Shown here one piece after another: positions 58,320-64,000 of a DNA stretch of 64,000 nucleotides. Each line of letters opens with the position of its first letter. The first letter of the stretch is position 1. The notes under the pieces were generated by a model. The model was given only the letters and a program-made list of their open reading frames with translations. It ran no database searches and was not told where the DNA came from. A program made the position numbers and the translations under genes. Source of the stretch: Phytomonospora endophytica (GTDB lineage Bacteria > Actinomycetota > Actinomycetes > Mycobacteriales > Micromonosporaceae); the NCBI RefSeq assembly GCF_014202425.1, contig NZ_JACHGT010000002.1:248001-312000 (forward strand), read 5' to 3'.

Positions 58320-59630
58320 TTGAGCGACATCCCACGCCGTGCCATCAGCCGAACGGCGCGGCTCGCCTCCCTGCCCCTCGGTTTCGCGGGCCGCACGGCC
58401 CTCGGTTTCGGCAAGCGCATCACGGGCATGGCCAGCGAGGTCATCAGCGCGCAGGTGCAGGAACGGACCGCCGAGCAGCTGTTCAGCGTCCTCGGGCAGC
58501 TCAAGGGCGGCGCGATGAAGCTGGGGCAGGCGCTGTCGGTCTTCGAGGCGGCCCTGCCGGAGAACCTCGCCGGGCCCTACCGCGCGGCCCTGACGAAGCT
58601 TCAGGAGGCGGCGCCGCCGTTGCCCGCCGCGAGCGTGCACAAGGTCCTGGCGAGCGAGCTGGGGCCGCGCTGGCGGCAGCGCTTCAGTGACTTCGACGAC
58701 AAGCCGACCGCGGCGGCCAGCATCGGCCAGGTGCACCGCGCGGTGTGGAAGGACGGCCGCGACGTCGCGGTGAAGGTCCAGTACCCCGGCGCCGGCGACG
58801 CGCTGGTCAGCGACCTCAAGCAGCTCGGGCGCTTCGCCGCGCTGTTCAGCGCGATCCAGCCGGGACTCGACGTGAAGCCGCTGGTCGCCGAGCTGCGCGA
58901 ACGTGTCGTCGAGGAGCTCGACTACACGCTGGAGGCGAAGGCCCAGCGCGCCTTCGCGAAGGCCTACGCCGAAGACGACGAGATCTACGTCCCGTCGGTG
59001 GTCGCCGGTTCGATGCGGGTCCTGGTCACCGAGTGGACCGAGGGCACGCCGATGGCGCACGTCATCGCCGACGGCGACGAGGACGCCCGCGACCTGGCCG
59101 GCCGCCGGATGGCGACGTTGCACTTCTCGGCGCCGAAGCGCTGCAAGCTGCTGCACGCCGACCCGCACCCGGGCAACTTCCGGATGCTCGACGACGGCCG
59201 CCTCGGCGTGCTCGACTTCGGGGCCGTCGCACGGCTCCCGTACGGACTGCCGAAGACGATCGGCAGACTGACCCGGCTGGCGCTCGACGGTGAGGCCGAC
59301 GCCGTGCTCGAAGGGCTGCGCGAGGAGGGTTTCGTGCCCGCCGACCTGGAGATCGACGCGCAGGCGGTGCTGGACTACCTGCTGCCGCTGCTGGAGCCGA
59401 TCGCGAAACCGGAGTTCCGCTTCAGCCGGGCCTGGCTGCGCGCCGAGGCGACACGCATCGCCAACCCGCGCAGCGAGGCGTACCAGCTGGGGAAGAAGCT
59501 CAACCTGCCGCCGTCGTACCTGATGATCCACCGGGTGACGCTGGGGTCGATCGGGGTGCTGTGCCAGCTGGAGGCGAAGGCGGCCTACCGCGAGGTCGTG
59601 GAGACGTGGCTGCCGGGGTTCGCGGAGTAG
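58320..59630 (+). CDS. ABC1/AarF/UbiB-family atypical kinase
   Basis: 436 residues. The family's KxGQ motif is GGAMKLGQALSVFEAALPEN; ATP loop AAASIGQVHRAVWKDGRDVA with VAVKVQYPGAGDAL; catalytic loop CKLLHADPHPGNFRML and metal GVLDFGAVARLP. In actinobacteria this is Rv3197, next to whiB7, and is linked with antibiotic tolerance in mycobacteria. TTG 58320 is the best start: AGGAGGG lies upstream, and the protein begins SDIPRRAISRTARLASLPL. No ATG or GTG start fits. Confidence 0.93.
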   Translation: MSDIPRRAISRTARLASLPLGFAGRTALGFGKRITGMASEVISAQVQERTAEQLFSVLGQLKGGAMKLGQALSVFEAALPENLAGPYRAALTKLQEAAPPLPAASVHKVLASELGPRWRQRFSDFDDKPTAAASIGQVHRAVWKDGRDVAVKVQYPGAGDALVSDLKQLGRFAALFSAIQPGLDVKPLVAELRERVVEELDYTLEAKAQRAFAKAYAEDDEIYVPSVVAGSMRVLVTEWTEGTPMAHVIADGDEDARDLAGRRMATLHFSAPKRCKLLHADPHPGNFRMLDDGRLGVLDFGAVARLPYGLPKTIGRLTRLALDGEADAVLEGLREEGFVPADLEIDAQAVLDYLLPLLEPIAKPEFRFSRAWLRAEATRIANPRSEAYQLGKKLNLPPSYLMIHRVTLGSIGVLCQLEAKAAYREVVETWLPGFAE

Positions 59631-59883
59631 GGCGGACGGGTTTCCGCGCCGCCGGAAGGCGGCGGGGCCGAGACGGTGATTCGAGGGCTCGGGCGGATGT
59701 CACGCCACCGGCCTGACTTCGGGCGGAGGGCCCGGCGCCCGAGGCAAGCGGCCCGAGCACACGGCCGCCTGAGCGAACAGGCCGCGGTGACGCGGAAGCT
59801 CCATCCGTAAGTCGCGAGGACGGCCGCGCGCGGACGGCGCCAGAACACGTGCGTCCCACCACATCCCCCGAACCCCGCCCCAC

Positions 59884-60108
59884 CTAAACCCAGTACGCCG
59901 GATCCTCCAGCCCGCCCTCGATCGCCGCCAGGTTACGTCGCGTGCACGTCGTGCAGATCCACACCGTCCCCCGGCGGCTCGCTTCGCGGGTCCAGGTCAG
60001 CGTCTCCCCCGAACCGTCCACCGTGGCGGCGCGCCCGCAGCGACCACAGTGGCGGGTCAACTCGCCGTCCGCATCTTTGGCGGCGATGTTCTCTGATGTC
60101 GTGGACAC
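59884..60108 (-). CDS. small zinc-ribbon protein
   Basis: 74 residues. Cys pairs: RHCGRCGRAATVDG and VWICTTCTRRNL, a zinc ribbon or rubredoxin-like knuckle. GTG 60108 with GGGAGG nine bases upstream; the reading to 60189 lacks a ribosome-binding site. The C-terminal AAIEGGLEDPAYWV is conserved-looking. It lies between the ABC1 kinase and whiB7, as in related actinobacteria (inference). Confidence 0.78.
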   Translation of the reverse strand: MSTTSENIAAKDADGELTRHCGRCGRAATVDGSGETLTWTREASRRGTVWICTTCTRRNLAAIEGGLEDPAYWV

Positions 60109-60247
60109 CTGAAACAACCTCCCTGCTGCCTCGCACTCGACGCTACGCCGCTCGCCCGACGCGACCCGGGACAAAGCGCTCCACGTCACGTGTCAACTCG
60201 CGGACACCTTGATGTTGATCTATGTACGTCCTCCTGTTGCACGAATG

Positions 60248-60275
60248 CCGGGGTCCTGCGGTTGCAGGACCCCGG
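60248..60275 (-). terminator. hairpin downstream of the whiB7 unit
   Basis: Perfect 12-bp stem CCGGGGTCCTGC (60248-60259) and GCAGGACCCCGG (60264-60275), four-base loop GGTT. No U-run; stem strength suggests a terminator for the minus-strand genes to its right. Confidence 0.78.
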
Positions 60276-60307
60276 CGGATCACTTGCTGTGAAGTTCGCT
60301 AGGCGGC

Positions 60308-60442
60308 TTAGAGGCTCTCGCGCTTACGGGCCTTCGCGGCGATGTCGCGGGCACCGCGGTGCCGGCCGACGTAGCCGCGAGTCTCGTCGCGCCAGAGCTC
60401 GCGCATTCGCGCTCGCGCCAAGGCTTCGTTGAGAAGATTCAT
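60308..60442 (-). CDS. small basic protein downstream of whiB7
   Basis: 44 residues: NLLNEALARARMRELWRDET, GYVGRHRGARDIAAKARKRE. Highly basic and helical. ATG 60442 has AAGGA eight bases upstream. An ATG at 60562 in the same frame, one base after the whiB7 stop, would give 84 residues; the upstream part is less helical. Small arginine-rich proteins are common beside whiB genes; role unknown. Confidence 0.6.
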   Translation of the reverse strand: MNLLNEALARARMRELWRDETRGYVGRHRGARDIAAKARKRESL

Positions 60443-60563
60443 GGTGCTGTCCTTCTTGGTGCGCAGGGTCACGAGGACCGGTCGTTTGGTGGGTTCGATG
60501 CTCGGCACCCGGTCCGGCATCGCGTTCTTCTCCGCGGGCTTGACGCCCAGATCCACGTACATG

Positions 60564-60974
60564 TCAGGCGGCCGCCTTCTCAACGAGGAGGTCCGCGGTA
60601 CGGCTGGCCAGCGCGGCCTGCGCCTTCGCGGCGGTCACGGCGTCGTCCTTGCGCGGACGGCCACGGGGCCGCTTGCGGGCCACGATCGCGCCACGCTCGA
60701 AGATCTCGCCGCCCCAGACGCCCCAGGGCTCCTGGCGCTCAAGGGCTCCGGCCAGGCACTCGACGCGCACGGGGCAGTCGCCGCACAGCGACTTGGCGTA
60801 CTCGAGCTCGGTCGGGGTCTCGGCGAACCACAGGTCGGCGTCGTTCTGCCGGCAGGGCAGCTGACGGCCGTCGGTCACGGCGGTGTCGGAGGTCAGGTCC
60901 AGACCAAGGGTGAACACCCCGGTCACCTCTCTTTCGGTGTCGATTCGGTCGTGGTGAAGCTGGTGGACTGTCAC
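60564..60974 (-). CDS. whiB7: WhiB7 antibiotic-resistance regulator
   Basis: 136 residues. It activates intrinsic-resistance genes with the primary sigma factor. Iron-sulfur cysteines: LPCRQNDADLW and YAKSLCGDCPVRVECLAGAL (C-x28-C-x2-C-x5-C pattern). The conserved EPWGVWGGEIFERG turn is followed by an AT-hook, KRPRGRPRKDD, the hallmark of WhiB7. GTG 60974 has AAGGAAACAAC before it. The reading frame stays open upstream to 61271, but a strong attenuator lies at 61014-61053 and the conserved protein begins near 60974. Confidence 0.95.
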   Translation of the reverse strand: MTVHQLHHDRIDTEREVTGVFTLGLDLTSDTAVTDGRQLPCRQNDADLWFAETPTELEYAKSLCGDCPVRVECLAGALERQEPWGVWGGEIFERGAIVARKRPRGRPRKDDAVTAAKAQAALASRTADLLVEKAAA

Positions 60975-61013
60975 GTTGTTTCCTTGTTTCCTTCGTGTGG
61001 ACCGAGAAGAGGG

Positions 61014-61053
61014 CAAAACAAAGGCCGCGGATCCCGGTAGCGGGTCCGCGGCC
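61014..61053 (-). promoter_or_regulatory. whiB7 leader attenuator hairpin
   Basis: On the minus strand GGCCGCGGACCC (61053-61042) pairs with GGGATCCGCGGCC (61035-61023), one-base bulge, followed by TTTGTTTT: a strong intrinsic terminator 40 bases before the whiB7 start. whiB7 leaders in mycobacteria and streptomycetes are controlled by this kind of attenuation. A smaller stem, GGGCT-gacaa-AGCCC, lies 25 bases upstream of it. Confidence 0.85.
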
Positions 61054-61077
61054 TCAAGGTGAGTCCGGATGGGCTTG

Positions 61078-61566
61078 TCAGCCCTTTTCATCCGGTCTGC
61101 CCCGAGGTGGGACACCGCTGCTACCGCCCTTGACCGAGACCGGTCGCAGATCGGTGGCGATGGACTTGTACGTACGCGGGGCGTTCGCCGCGGCGAAGCC
61201 CGTGCTCGCGGGAACCTCGTGCGCCGAAGGCACAGTGGTCCCCTGGAGCTCGAAGGTGATCGGCGCGACATCGCTCACGGTGGTTTCACCGTTCGCGACG
61301 GCCTCGGTCTCGATCCGCTGTAGCGCGGCGGGCGAGACGAAGGTGGGCGCACTGGTCCCCTGGAACGCGAATCCGACGGGCGCGAGACGACGCACCACCT
61401 CGGAGACGGGGAGGCTGCCGCAGCCGGCCTGAGCCGCACCGCCGGCGAGCGAACCGAGGACACCGAGGTCCATCAGGCTCGACTGCGCTTTGGCATCCCG
61501 AACCGACGCGAGCATGAGGGCGTCGACGTGCGTCCACTGACGCGCGTTCAAGTCACTGCTTGCCAT
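61078..61566 (-). CDS. hypothetical protein upstream of whiB7
   Basis: 162 residues. ATG 61566 has AGGAGG eight bases before it. Middle and end contain an internal repeat, PVGFAFQGTSAPTFVSPAAL and PITFELQGTTVPSAHEVPAS, with shared FxxQGTxxP. N-terminus MASSDLNARQWTHVDALML is helical. No family recognised. Its stop lies 25 bases upstream of the whiB7 attenuator, so its translation could affect attenuation (inference). Confidence 0.65.
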   Translation of the reverse strand: MASSDLNARQWTHVDALMLASVRDAKAQSSLMDLGVLGSLAGGAAQAGCGSLPVSEVVRRLAPVGFAFQGTSAPTFVSPAALQRIETEAVANGETTVSDVAPITFELQGTTVPSAHEVPASTGFAAANAPRTYKSIATDLRPVSVKGGSSGVPPRGRPDEKG

Positions 61567-61735
61567 TGGAAACACCTCCTGCTCTCACACTCGAAGTTCT
61601 TCTGGGGCTCGCGGGGGTCTTACGGTATTGCCTGGTGTCAACCCTAACCCGACACCCTCCGCGGCCGGAGATCACACCCGTCCTGCCGCAGCGAGTTGAA
61701 GGCTATGCCTGTCGTGTCGAAGAGCGCAACCGTAT
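61567..61735. other. spacer between uvrD2 and gene 61566
   Basis: 169 bases with no gene. It must hold the promoter of the gene at 61566. I see no strong -35/-10 pair. Confidence 0.4.
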
Positions 61736-63853
61736 TTATGAATCCGTTGCCGAACTCAACCCTTCGGCCGATACGTCGCCGGGTTTCGCGCCCGCGACCA
61801 GCTCGATCACCGCTTCACCGTAGACCATCAGCTTGCGCGGGCCGACACCGCTGATCTTGGTCAGGGCGGTCAGCGCGGTCGGCCGTTGTTCGGCGATCGC
61901 GGTGAGGGTGGCGTTGGTGAAGACGGTGTAGGCGGGCAGCCCGGCCTTGGTGGCGACGAGGGTGCGCCAGGCCACGAGCCGGTCGTAGAGCTCCTCGTCG
62001 ACGTCGGAGGGGCAGTCGAGGCAGCGGCCGAGTTTGCGCGGCTCGGCGTCGATGAGGGTCTTTCCGCAGATCCGGCACTTGATAGGCCCGGTCCTGGCGG
62101 AGCGTTTCTTACCCGGCGACTTCGCCGCCTGCGCGGCCAGTTCGGGCCGGTCGGCGGTCAGCGCGGTCGCGAGGAAACGGCAGGGCCGGCGAGGCCGGCC
62201 GCCGGGCGAGCGGGCCAGCGACCACGACAGCCACAGCTGCTCGCGGGCACGGGTGATGCCGACGTAGAGCAGCCGCCGCTCCTCCTCGACCTGCGCGGCG
62301 GTGCGGGCGTAGGTCGTCGGCAGGGTCCCCTCGGCGAGCCCGGCGAGGAACACCGCGTCCCATTCCAGGCCCTTGGCGGCGTGGAGGGAGGCGAGGGTCA
62401 CACCGTCGACCGTGGGCACGTGCTGCACCGAGGCGCGCCGGGCGAGTTCGTCGACGAACTCCTGCAGCGTCATCAGGTGGTGGTCCTCGGCGAGCCGGAC
62501 GAGCGCGGCGACGGCCTCCCACTTCTCGCGCGCCTGCCCGCCTCCGGGTGCCCCGCCAGGGCGCCATCCGACGGCCTCCAGAGCGTCGGTGACGGTCTCG
62601 GGGAGGCTTTCGCCTTCGTGGGACGTCCGCGTGGCCGAGCGCAGCGCCACGACGGCCTGGCGAACCTCGGGCCGGTCGAAGAAGCGCGCGGCGCCCTGGA
62701 CGACGGTGGGGATGTCGGCGTCGGCGAGGGCGGCCTCGTAGACCTCCGATTGGGCGTTGGTGCGGAAGAGGACGGCGATCTGGCCGGGCGGGGTGCCGCC
62801 GGCGATGAGTTCGGCGCAGCGGGCGGCGACGGCGGCGGCCTCGGCGGGCTCGTCGTCGAAGGTGAGGGTCTGGGGCACGGGACCGTCGGGGCGCTGGCCG
62901 ATGAGCTGGAGGCGGAGCTTCGACTGGGCGCCGGTGGCCGCGGCGATGGTGTCGTTGGCGAGTTTGACGACCTGCGGCGTGGAGCGGTAGTCGCGGACGA
63001 GGCGCACGACCGTCGAGGACGGGTGGGTGCGGGTGAAGTCGAGGAGGTAGTCGGCGGTGGCGCCGGTGAACGAGTAGATCGTCTGGGCGGCGTCGCCGAC
63101 GACGGTGAGGTCGTCGCGGTCGCCGAGCCAGGCGGTGAGGAGCCGCTGCTGGAGGGGGTTGACGTCCTGGTACTCGTCGACGATGAACAGCCGGTACTGG
63201 GCCCGGATCTGTTCGGCCATGTCGTCGTGCTCCTCGATGCCGCGGGCGGTCAGCGAGAGCATGTCCTCGAAGTCGATGACCCCGGCGCGGGTCTTGGCCT
63301 CCTCGTAGGCGACGTAGATCTTGGCGACCTCGGCGGCGTCGCCGGGGATGTCGCGCCCGGCGCGCAGGGCCATGGTCTGGTAGTTGTCGGGTTCGACGAG
63401 GCTGGACTTGGCCCATTCGATCTCGCCGGCGAGGTCGCGAAGCTTGGTGCGGGAGAAGGACAGGCCGACGCGGGCGGCGGCGATGCCGACGAACTTCGCC
63501 TTCGAGTCGAGCAGGTCGGGGACCTCGCGGCTGTGCAGGAGCCGGGGCGCGAAGTAGCGCAGCTGACGCAGGGCGGCGGCGTGGAAGGTGCGGGCCTGCA
63601 CGCCGTCGACGTCGAGGCCGCGCAGCCGGTCGCGCAGTTCACCGGCGGCTCGCGCGGTGAAGGTCACGGCCAGGACGTGCTGCGGGCGCACGTCGCCGCG
63701 CAGGACGCGGTAGGCGATGCGGTGCGTCACGGCGCGGGTCTTGCCCGTCCCCGCTCCGGCGAGGATGCACACCGGCCCGGCCGGGGCCGACACGGCGGCT
63801 CGTTGCTCGTCGTCCAGTCCTGCGAGTACTCGTTCGGCGCGGTCGTAGCTCAC
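61736..63853 (-). CDS. uvrD2: UvrD2 DNA helicase with HRDC domain
   Basis: 705 residues, matching UvrD2 (Rv3198c). Superfamily 1 helicase: Walker A ILAGAGTGKTRAVTHRIAY near residue 32, Ia VTFTARAAGELRDRL, Walker B FIVDEYQDVNPLQQRL, GDAAQTIYSFTGA, and VRLVRDYRSTPQVVKLA, later TLASLHAAKGLEWDAVFL and LLYVGITRAREQLWLSW. A C-terminal Cys tetrad (CRICGKTLI, GRCLDCPSD) and HRDC domain (LVAWRTLVATKAGLPAYTVF) identify the UvrD2 form. DNA repair and unwinding. GTG start at 63853. Confidence 0.97.
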   Translation of the reverse strand: MSYDRAERVLAGLDDEQRAAVSAPAGPVCILAGAGTGKTRAVTHRIAYRVLRGDVRPQHVLAVTFTARAAGELRDRLRGLDVDGVQARTFHAAALRQLRYFAPRLLHSREVPDLLDSKAKFVGIAAARVGLSFSRTKLRDLAGEIEWAKSSLVEPDNYQTMALRAGRDIPGDAAEVAKIYVAYEEAKTRAGVIDFEDMLSLTARGIEEHDDMAEQIRAQYRLFIVDEYQDVNPLQQRLLTAWLGDRDDLTVVGDAAQTIYSFTGATADYLLDFTRTHPSSTVVRLVRDYRSTPQVVKLANDTIAAATGAQSKLRLQLIGQRPDGPVPQTLTFDDEPAEAAAVAARCAELIAGGTPPGQIAVLFRTNAQSEVYEAALADADIPTVVQGAARFFDRPEVRQAVVALRSATRTSHEGESLPETVTDALEAVGWRPGGAPGGGQAREKWEAVAALVRLAEDHHLMTLQEFVDELARRASVQHVPTVDGVTLASLHAAKGLEWDAVFLAGLAEGTLPTTYARTAAQVEEERRLLYVGITRAREQLWLSWSLARSPGGRPRRPCRFLATALTADRPELAAQAAKSPGKKRSARTGPIKCRICGKTLIDAEPRKLGRCLDCPSDVDEELYDRLVAWRTLVATKAGLPAYTVFTNATLTAIAEQRPTALTALTKISGVGPRKLMVYGEAVIELVAGAKPGDVSAEGLSSATDS

Positions 63854-63936
63854 AGCACGCCATCATTTCAGGTCCGTCCGACGTTGCAACCTGGCGTAGC
63901 CTCTTCCGAGGTCCCCTGAGTTGTTAAGGATGTGCA

Positions 63937-64000
63937 GTGATGCTGACGATGTACTCGACCGAATGGTGCGGATACTGCCGCCGTCTCAAGACGCAGATGG
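63937..64000 (+). CDS. mycoredoxin-1-like protein, N-terminal fragment
   Basis: Partial: the first about 21 residues only. GTG 63937 (or ATG 63940) has AAGGA upstream. The visible residues LTMYSTEWCGYCRRLKTQM carry the CxxC redox site of mycoredoxin/NrdH-like glutaredoxins (here CGYC). Homologue of Rv3198A, divergent from uvrD2. The rest lies beyond the window. Confidence 0.85.
   Translation, partial: MMLTMYSTEWCGYCRRLKTQM

Noticed and set aside
60564-61271. WhiB7 as a 235-residue protein starting at 61271 or 61091
   Set aside because: The extension crosses a strong attenuator hairpin and the coding end of another gene, and WhiB7 proteins begin close to GTG 60974.

Overview
The window is very G+C-rich DNA from an actinomycete, probably a Thermomonosporaceae-like filamentous genus (inference from gene content; no 16S is present). 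Markers are two WhiB regulators (WhiB1, WhiB7), a nickel superoxide dismutase, mycoredoxin, a DUF397 remnant, many secreted Tat/Sec proteins with S1-protease, ricin-lectin or Ig-like modules, and many GTG starts preceded at 5-8 nt by a TAnnnT box (leaderless transcription).

Layout. 1-5042: regulators (LysR fragment, ArsR-like), DUF5946, an oxidoreductase-YciI pair, a lipoprotein and a membrane protein. 5083-6109: a non-coding array of 73-bp and 106-bp repeats. 6580-9465: malic enzyme, sodN, an RsbW-like anti-sigma protein and whiB1, with two GTGA-N6-TCAC palindromes upstream of whiB1. 9769-11120: lipid kinase and a membrane protein. 11177-17448: a divergent copper/thiol-redox cluster around an ECF sigma factor and its zinc anti-sigma factor. 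17545-21900: Excalibur protein, trypco2 protein, secreted intradiol dioxygenase, a frameshifted gene, an NTF2-like protein opposite an ECF sigma factor with an NTF2-like tail, and a methyltransferase. 22000-23392: a two-gene toxin-antitoxin-like unit between two almost identical long palindromes. 23403-24560: decayed DNA with a DUF397 relic. 24561-26723: tRNA-Leu, bcp, secreted S1 protease. 27022-29598: an ECF-type metal transporter of CbiMNQO/NikMNQO organisation with a Nur-type nickel operator on its promoter, which fits the nickel enzyme encoded at 7866. 29595-41094: hydrolase/TetR, rph-rdgB, EamA-like, tRNA-fMet, two short Cys-rich peptides, a NodA-like acyltransferase, a gene broken by a 14-bp repeat, a DUF6292-HIT fusion, NDH-2, MFS and XRE genes. 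41239-50442: secreted metallophosphoesterase, MFS/TolB pair, membrane proteins, flavoprotein, LiaF-like protein, secreted lectin.

50583-64000 is a conserved actinobacterial block with the same gene order as Mycobacterium tuberculosis Rv3193c-Rv3198A: UPF0182, PDZ/Lon-like protease, DUF2342, DUF5679, ABC1 kinase, whiB7, uvrD2 and mycoredoxin, here with extra genes between them. whiB7 keeps a strong attenuator hairpin in its leader.

Working together: nickel import and nickel SOD serve superoxide defence; the ECF sigma cluster couples copper handling with periplasmic thiol chemistry; whiB1, whiB7, mycoredoxin and bcp are the redox and antibiotic-stress layer.
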